A DNA stretch of 64,000 nt, from positions 2,914,001-2,978,000 of the forward strand of contig NZ_CP087585.1 of assembly GCF_022200785.1 (NCBI RefSeq), written 5' to 3'. The notes beneath the pieces are model-generated. The model had not been told where the DNA came from. It did not search any database and saw nothing but the letters and a program-made list of their open reading frames with translations. Numbering within the stretch: position 1 is the stretch's first letter; the number at the start of each line of letters is the position of its first letter. The translations under genes were made by a program, and so were the position numbers. The DNA comes from Pedobacter mucosus. Its GTDB lineage: Bacteria; Bacteroidota; Bacteroidia; Sphingobacteriales; Sphingobacteriaceae. Of this stretch, positions 1 to 9,067 are shown piece by piece.

Positions 1-93
1 GCAGAAAAAGAAACTGGAAAAGAAGATGTTTTAAGATTTATAGATGAGGTAAATAAAGATTTTGTGATGCCTACAGATTATAAAAAATTCTAA
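1..93 (+). CDS. C-terminal end of an unidentified protein (truncated by window start)
   Basis: The first 30 codons read as an open frame with no stop until TAA at 91-93. The tail ends in MPTDYKKF and is charged and helical-looking. The gene begins outside the window, so no domain can be assigned. It lies 51 bases before the prenyltransferase on the same strand, so the two could be co-transcribed, which is inference only. Confidence 0.6.
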   Translation, partial: AEKETGKEDVLRFIDEVNKDFVMPTDYKKF

Positions 94-144
94 TTTGAGT
101 TTTAACGAAAAATCGAAGAATTAGAAAAATTCGTACCTATTTAA

Positions 145-1011
145 ATGAAAAAATACTTTTCACTTGTATTATTTGCCCATTCCATATTTGCGTTACCGTT
201 TGCAATGATTGGTTTCTTTTTGGGAGTTACCACCACCGAAAATCCTTTTCAATGGCAAAAATTACTATTGGTTTTATTATGTATGGTCTTTGCCCGGAAT
301 TCGGCTATGGCTTTCAATCGTTATTTAGATAGGAATATCGATGCAAAAAACCCACGGACTAAAATGCGAGATATTCCGGCAGGAAAGGTTTCAGCAAATG
401 AAGCTTTAATTTTCGTTATCACGAATTGCATATTGTTTATAATTGCTACTTACTTTATCAATAGCTTGTGCTTTTATCTATCGCCAATTGCGTTATTTGT
501 CGTTTTATTTTACAGTTATACTAAAAGATTTACGGCCCTTTGCCATCTGGTTTTAGGTTTAGGATTATCCCTTGCACCAATTGGAGCATATATTGCCGTT
601 ACCGGACAATTTGCTTTAGTACCCGTTTTATATTCTTTTGCTGTTTTATTTTGGGTTGGAGGTTTCGATATTATTTACGCACTACAAGATGAAGATTTTG
701 ATCGTGAAGAAAATTTACATTCCATTCCATCATCCGTTGGCATAAAAAACGCGTTAAACATTTCGATAGTTTTACATGTTTTTTCTGCCGCCTGCGTAAT
801 TGCGCCAATATTTCTAATGCCTAATTCTTTTAGTTGGGTGTATTATATTGGTGTCGCATTTTTCTGTTTTGCGTTGATCTATCAGCATCTTTTAGTAAAA
901 CCAAACGACATTAGTAAGGTTAATAAAGCATTTGCGACCACAAACGGAATGGCTTCGGTAGTATTTGCGGTCTGCTTTTTGGTTGATGCATATATAAGAA
1001 ATAACGCATAA
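145..1011 (+). CDS. UbiA-family polyprenyltransferase, probably for menaquinone synthesis
   Basis: Integral membrane enzyme that transfers a polyprenyl chain to an aromatic acceptor. Both aspartate-rich motifs of the UbiA superfamily are visible: NRYLDRNIDAKNPRT at residues 58-72 and a second DxxxxxxDxDxD-like motif at 175-186. Between and after them are about eight hydrophobic segments. The 288-residue length is normal for the family. Bacteroidota make menaquinone rather than ubiquinone, so the role is more likely MenA/MqnP-like than true UbiA; the exact acceptor cannot be read from sequence. The start codon follows a short AT-rich gap and precedes a hydrophobic first helix. Confidence 0.85.
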   Translation: MKKYFSLVLFAHSIFALPFAMIGFFLGVTTTENPFQWQKLLLVLLCMVFARNSAMAFNRYLDRNIDAKNPRTKMRDIPAGKVSANEALIFVITNCILFIIATYFINSLCFYLSPIALFVVLFYSYTKRFTALCHLVLGLGLSLAPIGAYIAVTGQFALVPVLYSFAVLFWVGGFDIIYALQDEDFDREENLHSIPSSVGIKNALNISIVLHVFSAACVIAPIFLMPNSFSWVYYIGVAFFCFALIYQHLLVKPNDISKVNKAFATTNGMASVVFAVCFLVDAYIRNNA

Positions 1012-1087
1012 ATTTTGGATGGGTAATTGATAGCATTATCCCCTTCATTCTATCACTCACTCATTCTATCATACAATATTTAATATC

Positions 1088-2794
1088 ATGATAATAGAAA
1101 AAAAATTAAGAAAATATATACCTCAGGATTTAGCAATAACCTGGGACAGTTTAGAACCACATTTTACAGAATTACAGCAAAGAGAAATCAATAACGTTGG
1201 GGAACTGGAGCAATGGTTAAAAGATCGCTCGGAATTAGAAGCCGCCTTGGAAGAAGATTTTGCGTGGAGATATATTAAAATGAGTTGCGATACGGCCAAC
1301 GAAGAGTTGGTTAAAAGTTTCCAATATTTTGCGACAGACATTGAGCCGAAAATATCGCCAATCTCGAACAGGTTAAATGAAAAATTCACGGCTAGTGTGT
1401 ATGTTGATGAACTGGATAAAGAAAAATTCTTTGTTTACAGCAGAGCGATTAAAAAGGCTTTAGAGCTTTATAGAGAAGAGAATATTGAATTATTTACTGA
1501 ACTACAGGTAAAACAACAAAAATATCAAGGCATTACTGGTGCCATGAGCGTGGAAATAAATGGACAAGAATATACGCTCGAACAAGCTTCTATTTTTGTT
1601 AAAGATTTAAACCGGGATATTCGAGAAAATGCTTGGAAAACGATTCAACAACGTCGATTGGTTGACAAAGACGACTTGAATATTTTGTTTGATGAATTGA
1701 TACAATTGCGAAATCAAGTGGCATTAAATGCTGGCTTCGAAAACTATCGCGATTACATGTTTCAAGCTTTGGGTCGGTTCGATTATACACCTCAAGATTG
1801 TTATGATTTCGCTGAAGCAATTGAACAGGAAATTGTACCAATCCTAAAAGAACAAGCAGAGAAACGTCGCGAAGCGTTAAATTTAGAAAGCTTAAAACCT
1901 TGGGATATGGAAGTTAGCATCAGTGGAAAAGCTGCTTTAAAGCCTTTCAATAATGGTGATGAACTAATTAATAAAAGCATTGAATGTTTTAATGCAATTG
2001 ACATTAAACTTGGCGAAAAGCTTTCTATTATGAAAGCAAATAATCTTTTTGATGTAGAAAGTAGAAAAGGCAAGGCTCCGGGTGGTTATAATTACCCTTT
2101 AGCAGAAACTGGCGCACCATTTATATTTATGAATTCTGCGAATTCTCTTCGCGATTTAACCACCATGGTTCATGAAGGCGGGCATGCAATACACACTTTC
2201 TTAACCGCAAACCTAGAGCTTAACGACTTTAAACACTGTCCATCTGAAGTTGCTGAATTGGCTTCTATGAGTATGGAATTAATTTCTATGGATAAGTGGG
2301 ATGTTTATTTTGACGATCCAGCAGAGTTAAATCGTGCGAAAAAAGAGCAGTTGGCCGATGTTTTGAAAACATTGCCGTGGGTTGCCGTTATCGATCAGTT
2401 TCAACATTGGATTTACACTAATCCCGATCATACAGCAGCTGATCGAGAAGAAACTTTTAAGCAGATTTACAACCGTTTTGGTGCAGGATTTGCAGATTGG
2501 ACGGATTTAGATCAAGAATTCGGAAACGTTTGGCAAAAACAGTTGCATCTTTTCGAAGTTCCTTTTTATTATATAGAATATGCAATTGCACAATTAGGCG
2601 CCATTGCCGTATGGAAAAATTATAAGGAAAGTCCAGAGAAAGCTTTGGATCAATATTTAGCGGCACTTTCTTTAGGTTACACTAAACCGATGAATGAAAT
2701 ATATGAAACAGCAGGAATCAAATTCGATTTTACGGCAGAATATATCAAAGAATTGGCAAGTTTTGTAAAAGAAGAATTAGAGAAACTGGGTTAA
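1088..2794 (+). CDS. M3-family oligoendopeptidase (PepF-like)
   Basis: Cytoplasmic zinc metallopeptidase of 568 residues that cleaves short peptides. The zinc motif HEGGH is at residues 362-366, with a candidate third ligand, Glu390, in the sequence SEVAELAS that follows at the family spacing. There is no signal peptide or membrane segment. The C-terminal half has the helical M3 fold pattern, including conserved PFYYIEYAIAQLGA. It stands alone between the prenyltransferase and a strong terminator at 2817-2848. Physiological substrates are unknown, but family assignment is secure. Confidence 0.93.
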   Translation: MIIEKKLRKYIPQDLAITWDSLEPHFTELQQREINNVGELEQWLKDRSELEAALEEDFAWRYIKMSCDTANEELVKSFQYFATDIEPKISPISNRLNEKFTASVYVDELDKEKFFVYSRAIKKALELYREENIELFTELQVKQQKYQGITGAMSVEINGQEYTLEQASIFVKDLNRDIRENAWKTIQQRRLVDKDDLNILFDELIQLRNQVALNAGFENYRDYMFQALGRFDYTPQDCYDFAEAIEQEIVPILKEQAEKRREALNLESLKPWDMEVSISGKAALKPFNNGDELINKSIECFNAIDIKLGEKLSIMKANNLFDVESRKGKAPGGYNYPLAETGAPFIFMNSANSLRDLTTMVHEGGHAIHTFLTANLELNDFKHCPSEVAELASMSMELISMDKWDVYFDDPAELNRAKKEQLADVLKTLPWVAVIDQFQHWIYTNPDHTAADREETFKQIYNRFGAGFADWTDLDQEFGNVWQKQLHLFEVPFYYIEYAIAQLGAIAVWKNYKESPEKALDQYLAALSLGYTKPMNEIYETAGIKFDFTAEYIKELASFVKEELEKLG

Positions 2795-2816
2795 GACATA
2801 ACACTTACTTATATAT

Positions 2817-2848
2817 AAGTCGTAGCTTCTCGCTACGACTTTTTTTTT
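2817..2848 (+). terminator. Intrinsic terminator after the M3 peptidase
   Basis: A perfect 10-bp stem (AAGTCGTAGC 2817-2826 with GCTACGACTT 2832-2841) closes a five-base loop and runs into eight T residues, ending 54 bases after the peptidase stop codon. Confidence 0.93.
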
Positions 2849-2879
2849 GCACATATTCAAACAATGTAAAAGTTATAAC

Positions 2880-3105
2880 TGACCTATAAATAATAAAGAG
2901 TTGGTACTAAATTAGTTCATGCTTAGTTCGGGTGAAATTGTCACAAGTCCGAACCAACTCCGACGCAACCCCCTACTAACCCCGTTCCAAAGTGCAGTAA
3001 GATATAGGTATGTTATACGGAATAGCTATACAGTTGTAATGAAACGCTATAAGCAGATTGAAAAGTTAGCAGCGGCCTAATTGGAGAAAACACTTAATTC
3101 GGAAA
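2880..3105. other. Non-coding stretch with nested inverted repeats, no gene seen
   Basis: About 230 bases between a terminator and the end of the convergent MFS gene, with no convincing reading frame. It is locally more GC-rich than its surroundings and contains GAGTTGGT (2898-2905) paired with ACCAACTC (2953-2960), and inside that TTCGG paired with CCGAA. The sequence AACCCCCTAC near 2966 resembles part of the GC-rich repeat family seen elsewhere in the window. It may be a decayed repeat or remnant; no function is assigned. Confidence 0.4.
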
Positions 3106-3107
3106 AG

Positions 3108-4316
3108 CTAATTGTCTATCTCCATTTTCTTTCTCGTTTTCATAATGATGAACATCACTAAAATAGACAAAATAATCATCACTAGATAGCTATAACTGAG
3201 ATTGCGTTCATCTTTTGCCGGAACAAAATTTACAATTGCATAACTCAAAAAGGAAACAATTACGTAAGTTATCCCACCGGTCAACCCACCAGCAATACCT
3301 GCATTTTTTGGAAATTTACTCAAGCAAAATGTGAAATAGTTATTAAAGGTAAAGCCTGCTCCAATATGAATGATGAATGCGAAGAAAATCATCGACCAAA
3401 GATTAGAAACAAAATTTAAGCTGATAATCATCAAAACTACAAAAAGAACTTGCAGAATTGAATTGGTTAATAATTTTTCAAAAAAGGGTTTATTAATCGT
3501 TGCTTTTCCAATAAAGCCACCAACCATCCAGGCGAAACCTAGAATTAATGAGCTATATCCTGCAACTATAGGAGATAATTTGAGGTGATGCTCAATGATA
3601 AATGGCCCCGTCATATTATAAACCATTACCATGCAATAGGCCAAACCTAACATTACAATCCCTAATGTAAAGCTGGTTGTTTTAACCATCGTTACATAAA
3701 TATTGAGGATTTTTTTAAGCTCAAATTCAGTTACATTTTTTAAGGTTTCTCCACTAAAAAAGAATTCTAAAGTGGCAAATACTATGGCAAATCCAGCTAA
3801 AAAGTAAAAATTAGATTCCCATCCAAAAGCAGCTTGTAAATAACCGCCTACAAAAGGCGCTACAATTGGTCCGGTAGACCAAATGATGGAAAATAGGCTA
3901 AGATAATGTTTTAGTTTTTCGCCTTTAAAAAGATCGACAAAATAAGCTCTTTTGGCGACAACAATGGCGCCAACAGTTAGCCCATGTACTATTCGCATTA
4001 AATAAATTAAATAAATATTTCCTGTTGTTGCAATAATAATACTGGCTGCAGCAAAGATGAGTAAGGCATATAAACAGATTTTGTACCGACCGAAACTATC
4101 CAAAATACTTCCGATAAAAAGCTGTGAAACGCCATAGCTAATTAAGAATATACTTAAAGTAATTTGCACCTGAACGCTTGTGGCATTTAGTTCGCCAGCC
4201 ATTGTTGGCAACGATGGAATGTAAATATCTGTTGCGAAGCCCGATAATGGTATTAATGCGAATGCTAATAGGGTAGCAATCTTTTCATTTTTTTCTTTTA
4301 TATATTTAGATTTCAA
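3108..4316 (-). CDS. MFS transporter, Bcr/CflA-like drug exporter family
   Basis: A 402-residue inner-membrane protein with twelve predicted membrane segments. The N-terminus carries the DHA1 pattern GFATDIYIPSLPTMA in the first helix, as in Bcr/CflA transporters, and a loop-2 motif around DSFGRYK. Family members export drugs or amino-acid derivatives by proton antiport; this substrate is unknown. The gene is alone on the minus strand, with a possible -7 element (CAAAGGTA read on plus) at 4397-4404, about 80 bases upstream of the start. The start chosen gives a charged cytoplasmic N-terminus before helix 1. Confidence 0.88.
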   Translation of the reverse strand: MKSKYIKEKNEKIATLLAFALIPLSGFATDIYIPSLPTMAGELNATSVQVQITLSIFLISYGVSQLFIGSILDSFGRYKICLYALLIFAAASIIIATTGNIYLIYLMRIVHGLTVGAIVVAKRAYFVDLFKGEKLKHYLSLFSIIWSTGPIVAPFVGGYLQAAFGWESNFYFLAGFAIVFATLEFFFSGETLKNVTEFELKKILNIYVTMVKTTSFTLGIVMLGLAYCMVMVYNMTGPFIIEHHLKLSPIVAGYSSLILGFAWMVGGFIGKATINKPFFEKLLTNSILQVLFVVLMIISLNFVSNLWSMIFFAFIIHIGAGFTFNNYFTFCLSKFPKNAGIAGGLTGGITYVIVSFLSYAIVNFVPAKDERNLSYSYLVMIILSILVMFIIMKTRKKMEIDN

Positions 4317-4396
4317 TGTTGCTGTTTGTATAGATTATTCACAATTATATCTTAAAGCAAGAAATGCAATATCAATTGCTTCTATATTTAAGGTTG

Positions 4397-4404
4397 CAAA
4401 GGTA
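4397..4404 (-). promoter_or_regulatory. Candidate -7 element (TACCTTTG) for the MFS gene
   Basis: On the minus strand this reads TACCTTTG, matching the Bacteroidota -7 consensus TAnnTTTG. A TTG lies 26 bases further upstream, slightly beyond the usual 17-23 spacing. Confidence 0.45.
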
Positions 4405-4577
4405 ATCTTTTACACATGCGGCGATTTAAACAAAACAAATACGGCTCAAAAATTACATTATAAACGTAAACCAATCAAAAAACTATTAAATAAGGAATCT
4501 AAAGATCCAAATTTTGAACATAGTATTGTACCAATAATTTTATAACCTGCTTTAAGTATTTTTAACTGATATTTTTT

Positions 4578-4585
4578 TAAGTTTG
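4578..4585 (+). promoter_or_regulatory. Candidate -7 element (TAAGTTTG) for the amino acid permease
   Basis: TAAGTTTG matches TAnnTTTG and lies 19 bases before the permease start codon. No TTG box at the expected upstream distance is visible, so support is partial. Confidence 0.45.
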
Positions 4586-4604
4586 GGGAAACTATCAATC
4601 CAAA

Positions 4605-6554
4605 ATGTTCGAAAAGCTATTTAGAAAAAAATCTATTTCCAAAATATTACAGGATGCTGCAAATGGCTATGGCGATCATGAAAATACACTTCATAAAACA
4701 TTAGGTGTCCGCGACTTAACAGCTTTTGGCATTGCGGCAATTATTGGCGCTGGGATTTTTAGCACCATTGGAAAAGCAAGTGCAGATGGAGGTCCGGCAG
4801 TAATATTTTTATTCATTTTTACTGCACTTGCCTGTAGTTTTGCCGCATTTGCCTATGCAGAATTTTCTTCAATGGTTCCTGTTTCTGGAAGTGCCTACAC
4901 CTATTCATATGTTGCCTTTGGAGAATTGGTCGCCTGGATAATTGGTTGGTCGCTAATTATGGAATATGCCATAGGGAATATTACCGTTGCCATTTCTTGG
5001 TCTGATTATTTTACTGGTCTGCTCTCTTCCATAAAAATTCCGGCATTAGGTATCAATGGAATTAATATTCCTGACTGGGCAACTATGGATTATTTAAGTG
5101 CCTTTAACGGACATAAAAATGCTGATGCTTTATTGGCTGCAGGAAAAAATTTAGCTGACCTAGATTATGGAACTTCATTAGCTAATAATGCATGGTTAAC
5201 GGCTCCAAAAATTGGAAGTTTTCACCTTGTTGCAGATTTACCAGCTTTAGGGATTATCATTTTAATCACCTGGTTGGTTTACCGTGGAATGAAGGAAAGT
5301 AGAAACGCAAGTAATGCAATGGTTATTGTAAAACTAGCGGTTATATTATTAGTTTTAGCAGTTGGCGTTTTTTATGTTGATACTAAAAATTGGGATCCAT
5401 TTGCTCCAAACGGAGTTTCTGGAGTTTTAAAAGGTGTATCAGCAGTATTTTTTGCGTATATCGGTTTTGATGCCATTTCTACAACTGCCGAAGAATGTAA
5501 AGATCCTCAACGTGATTTGCCTCGTGGAATGATGTGGGCAATAATTATCTGTACCATTTTATATGTGGCTATTGCATTGGTTTTAACTGGAATTGTTCGA
5601 TCTGATACTTTGGCTGTTGGTGACCCTTTGGCATTTGTTTTTGATCAGATCGATTTGAAATTAATGAGTGGAATTATTGCTGTAAGTGCGGTTTTTGCTA
5701 TGGCAAGTGTGCTTTTGGTTTTTCAAATGGGCCAACCAAGAATTTGGATGAGCATGAGTCGTGATGGTTTATTACCCAAATCTTTTTCAAAAATCCATCC
5801 GAAGTACAAAACACCATCTTTCGCCACCATTGTAGTGGGTTTTGTGGTTGCCGTACCCTCTTTATTTATGAATTTAACTATTGTAACGGATCTCTGTTCT
5901 ATCGGAACTTTATTTGCATTCGTATTGGTTTGCGCTGGCGTATTAGTGCTTCAAAATAGACCTGATGTGCAACGAGGAAAGTTTAAAATACCGTATGCAA
6001 ATAGTAAATATATTATTCCAGTTGTATTTATTGCAGCAGTCGTTTTTGCTTTTGTAAAATTTAATAGCGAAACAAAATCTTTCATATTAAATACGCCAAA
6101 AATTATACAAACTGTAACTTTTGTAACTTCTTTAAATGGCGATGAGCTTAAAATTGTAAAAGAAGAAATAATTAAAAATGCAGCCCCATCTATCGTTTTG
6201 ACAGATAAAGTAGATGCCGAATCCTATTTAAGTGCATTACCTACCGACCGTTATGAACAGTTTATTACCGCATCTAAAATTCCTATAGAAAAGCGATATG
6301 AAAGTGGTTGGAGTTTGTTTAAACACAAAATTCCAATGTGGATATTTCTAATTATCTGCGTTTTTATAACTTATTACTGTATAACTAAAAACCTTTCATT
6401 GATTCCTGTTCTTGGATTGACCAGCTGTTTATATATGATGTGTGAGCTCGGAATTTCCAACTGGATAGGTTTTGGCATCTGGCTTATAATTGGCTTAATT
6501 GTTTACTTTGCTTATGGATTTAGGCATAGCAAATTGGCACAAGTTGGAGAGTAA
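4605..6554 (+). CDS. APC-family amino acid permease with extended loop
   Basis: Inner-membrane amino acid transporter of the APC superfamily, cationic-amino-acid-transporter type. The first helix carries the unwound glycine motif AAIIGAGIFSTIG at about residues 45-57. At 649 residues it is longer than typical bacterial APC permeases. Two regions account for this: a hydrophilic insert at about residues 150-205 between helices, and a second of about 85 residues (roughly 485-570) before two or three extra C-terminal membrane segments. Substrate cannot be read from sequence. It ends at a bidirectional terminator shared with the convergent kup operon. Confidence 0.88.
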   Translation: MFEKLFRKKSISKILQDAANGYGDHENTLHKTLGVRDLTAFGIAAIIGAGIFSTIGKASADGGPAVIFLFIFTALACSFAAFAYAEFSSMVPVSGSAYTYSYVAFGELVAWIIGWSLIMEYAIGNITVAISWSDYFTGLLSSIKIPALGINGINIPDWATMDYLSAFNGHKNADALLAAGKNLADLDYGTSLANNAWLTAPKIGSFHLVADLPALGIIILITWLVYRGMKESRNASNAMVIVKLAVILLVLAVGVFYVDTKNWDPFAPNGVSGVLKGVSAVFFAYIGFDAISTTAEECKDPQRDLPRGMMWAIIICTILYVAIALVLTGIVRSDTLAVGDPLAFVFDQIDLKLMSGIIAVSAVFAMASVLLVFQMGQPRIWMSMSRDGLLPKSFSKIHPKYKTPSFATIVVGFVVAVPSLFMNLTIVTDLCSIGTLFAFVLVCAGVLVLQNRPDVQRGKFKIPYANSKYIIPVVFIAAVVFAFVKFNSETKSFILNTPKIIQTVTFVTSLNGDELKIVKEEIIKNAAPSIVLTDKVDAESYLSALPTDRYEQFITASKIPIEKRYESGWSLFKHKIPMWIFLIICVFITYYCITKNLSLIPVLGLTSCLYMMCELGISNWIGFGIWLIIGLIVYFAYGFRHSKLAQVGE

Positions 6555-6649
6555 AGAGTAATGATATATGATTGATGATCGTACGAAAACAATTCAAGCC
6601 ATGTAAATTTTAAACCTTAAATGGAATTAAGATAAATCCATGTTTAAAT

Positions 6650-6684
6650 AAAAAATGCTCAACCTATTCGGATGAGCATTTTTT
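6650..6684. terminator. Bidirectional terminator between APC permease and kup operon
   Basis: AAAAAATGCTCA (6650-6661) pairs perfectly with TGAGCATTTTTT (6673-6684) around an 11-base loop. The stem is flanked by A- and T-runs, so it can serve the plus-strand permease and the minus-strand kup transcript. Confidence 0.9.
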
Positions 6685-6686
6685 AT

Positions 6687-6839
6687 TTATTTCTTTTTGA
6701 TGAATGCCAATACTGTTATCATAACTAGACCTAAGCCTGAAGCGATCATGTAATTATTTGCATGATCCACTTCATAAATTTTTGCAACTGGTCCTAAAAT
6801 AAATAGGCATATTGCAAGTATCAAAATTGAGGTTCTCAT
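6687..6839 (-). CDS. Small one- or two-helix membrane protein downstream of kup
   Basis: A 50-codon frame on the minus strand starts with ATG three bases after the kup stop codon and ends just inside the bidirectional terminator. The product begins MRTSILILAICLF, has two hydrophobic stretches (about residues 4-17 and 29-44) separated by a polar KIYEVDHANN segment, and ends in three lysines. The tight coupling to kup, an ATG start and a clean end before the terminator support a real gene. No family is recognised. A Kup accessory or regulatory peptide is possible but is inference. Confidence 0.6.
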   Translation of the reverse strand: MRTSILILAICLFILGPVAKIYEVDHANNYMIASGLGLVMITVLAFIKKK

Positions 6840-6842
6840 AAA

Positions 6843-8801
6843 TTATACTGGTAATCTATGCAATTCAATATCATCAGGCGTAACAAAAATTAATGGAACT
6901 TTCTCTACATCAACGTAACTGCTATCCAAGCCAAAACTTCGTTCTTCCGATAAACTTAACTTCTTTAAGATAAAATAGTAATCCATAATCTGACGTTCGT
7001 AAAAACTCAATTTTGTAAACTTAGATAAGTGTTTCTCTAACAATACAAACCTGAAATCGCCAGCAATCTTATGTTTGTTTAAAGAAGTATATTGACTTGT
7101 AATATCAATTTCTCCGTTTTTAACCAATTCTTCAACTACTTTACGATAAAGCAGATTGACACGTTGCTCAACCCTAAATCCTAATCTGAAATCGATGCGA
7201 ATTAGTTTTCCAGGGATTAAAAATTCAACTTTATAATCAAGCGTATATGGTTCATCCATTACATCAACGTGAACCAGCCAGTATACATCGGCACGTTTAG
7301 GTTCCTTTTGTATAATGGAATAAATAATTTTTGATTCGATCTCCGTTTTAAAATTTGCACTGGTTAGATAAACCAGTTGAGATGAATATTTTGGAACACT
7401 TATATCACTACTTAATTCGCTAAGAATTTGGTAATAGTCTTCTATTTCAACATATTTAACAAAGCGATTCTTGATTTTTCTAGCCACAAACCAACTCCAC
7501 ATAATGGTAAAAAGTAGCGAACCAATCATTACTGTAACCCAACCTCCATGCAAAAATTTGGTTAAATTACTGATCAGGAAAGTACTCTCTATAATAATGT
7601 ACGTGAAGAAAAATATGCCGATTAAGTATTTAGGAAAACGCCTGCTTCTTAAATAAAAACTCACCAAAATGGTGGTCATTAACATGGCTATTGTAATGGA
7701 TAAACCATATGCGGCATCCATTCTTTCGGCTTTTTGAAACAGCAATACAATTCCACAACAGCCAATCCAGAGCATCCAATTAATAGAAGGAACGTACAAT
7801 TGTCCTTTGGAAACCGAAGGATAAACAATCCGAATTTTTGGCCAGAGGTTTAAACGAACTGCTTCTGAAATTAAAGTAAACGATCCACTAATCAATGCCT
7901 GACTTGCAATTACAGCCGCCATTGTTGCCAATAAAACCATTGGCACTTGAAACTGATCTGGAACAATTTGAAAGAAAGGATTCATTTTTGCACCAGGAAC
8001 ATAACTTGAGCTATTTTGAATAATCCATACGCCCTGACCTAAATAATTGAGGATTAAGGTAAGTTTTACAAATATCCAGCTGATGCGAATATTATTTCTG
8101 CCGCAATGGCCAAGATCAGAATAAAGTGCTTCAGCTCCCGTTGTACACAAAAATACTCCTCCAAGTATTACAAATGCTAGTTTATTTGTTACCAGTAGAT
8201 GAACAGCATAGTATGGATTAAAAGCTTTTAAAATGCTAAGATCTTTTACTATAAAAGACATGCCGACAATCCCTAAAACAGCAAACCATACAAACATTAC
8301 CGGTCCGAAAAGCTTTCCAACTAAATTTGTTCCGAATTGCTGTATAATAAATAAAACCGTTAAAATGGTAAGTACAATAGGAATAACGGGCACATCAAAT
8401 TTACTGGTTAAGCCTTCAATTGCTGAGGTAACAGTAATACTTGGCGTAATAATTCCATCAGCAAGTAAAGCACAGCCTCCAACTACAGCTGGTACAACTA
8501 ACCATTTCGCCTTTTTTCTAACTAAAGAAAATAAAGAAAAAATGCCCCCTTCACCCTTATTATCAGCCCTAAGTGTAATTATAACGTACTTGATAGTCGT
8601 TTGAAGTGTTAGTGTCCAAATGATACAAGAAAGAACACCTAAAACATTGGTTGGGTTAATATCCTGCTTACCACCTAAAATAGTCGTAAAAATTGCATTT
8701 AAAGTATATAGAGGTGATGTTCCAATATCACCAAATACAATACCTAAACTAATTAGAACACCGCCAGCGGTTAATGCATTAAAATTTTTATGGTTTGACA
8801 C
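6843..8801 (-). CDS. kup: Kup-family low-affinity potassium uptake transporter
   Basis: A 652-residue integral membrane potassium importer of the KUP/HAK/KT family (proton-coupled in E. coli). The hallmark GDIGTSPLYTL is at residues 24-34, followed by about twelve membrane segments (to about residue 440), then a soluble C-terminal domain of about 200 residues, all standard for the family. The start codon is GTG at 8799-8801; the next residues match family N-termini, so this start is preferred. It is followed at three bases by a small membrane-protein gene. A promoter with TTG-N20-TACTTTTG lies just upstream. Confidence 0.93.
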   Translation of the reverse strand: MSNHKNFNALTAGGVLISLGIVFGDIGTSPLYTLNAIFTTILGGKQDINPTNVLGVLSCIIWTLTLQTTIKYVIITLRADNKGEGGIFSLFSLVRKKAKWLVVPAVVGGCALLADGIITPSITVTSAIEGLTSKFDVPVIPIVLTILTVLFIIQQFGTNLVGKLFGPVMFVWFAVLGIVGMSFIVKDLSILKAFNPYYAVHLLVTNKLAFVILGGVFLCTTGAEALYSDLGHCGRNNIRISWIFVKLTLILNYLGQGVWIIQNSSSYVPGAKMNPFFQIVPDQFQVPMVLLATMAAVIASQALISGSFTLISEAVRLNLWPKIRIVYPSVSKGQLYVPSINWMLWIGCCGIVLLFQKAERMDAAYGLSITIAMLMTTILVSFYLRSRRFPKYLIGIFFFTYIIIESTFLISNLTKFLHGGWVTVMIGSLLFTIMWSWFVARKIKNRFVKYVEIEDYYQILSELSSDISVPKYSSQLVYLTSANFKTEIESKIIYSIIQKEPKRADVYWLVHVDVMDEPYTLDYKVEFLIPGKLIRIDFRLGFRVEQRVNLLYRKVVEELVKNGEIDITSQYTSLNKHKIAGDFRFVLLEKHLSKFTKLSFYERQIMDYYFILKKLSLSEERSFGLDSSYVDVEKVPLIFVTPDDIELHRLPV

Positions 8802-8822
8802 TTGTTGAGAATTTTAGTGCGG

Positions 8823-8853
8823 CAAAAGTAAACTAACTATAACAATTTAACAA
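8823..8853 (-). promoter_or_regulatory. Promoter for kup (TTG-N20-TACTTTTG)
   Basis: Read on the minus strand, TTG (8851-8853), 20 bases, then TACTTTTG (8823-8830). This fits the Bacteroidota promoter form TTG-N17-23-TAnnTTTG and lies 21 bases before the GTG start. Confidence 0.65.
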
Positions 8854-9067
8854 CCATATTATTGTGTATTTTCAACACCAATAAAGTAGGCCTTAAAAAC
8901 TGAGAAATTTGCAAGATTATTTGTGATAACATTAGTCGATTATTAATCAAAAAATATTGACTAAGTTTAAAAACAATTATTATTGTTAAATTGTGTTAAA
9001 ATATAGCATTTACGTATAAATGTTTATTTTGTATGCTTAAAATCGATACATTTGTTTTAACAATTTG

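Noticed and set aside
1599..2073. Minus-strand reading frames inside the M3 peptidase and many similar frames across the window
   Set aside because: They overlap well-supported genes in another frame and show no domain, signal peptide or promoter.
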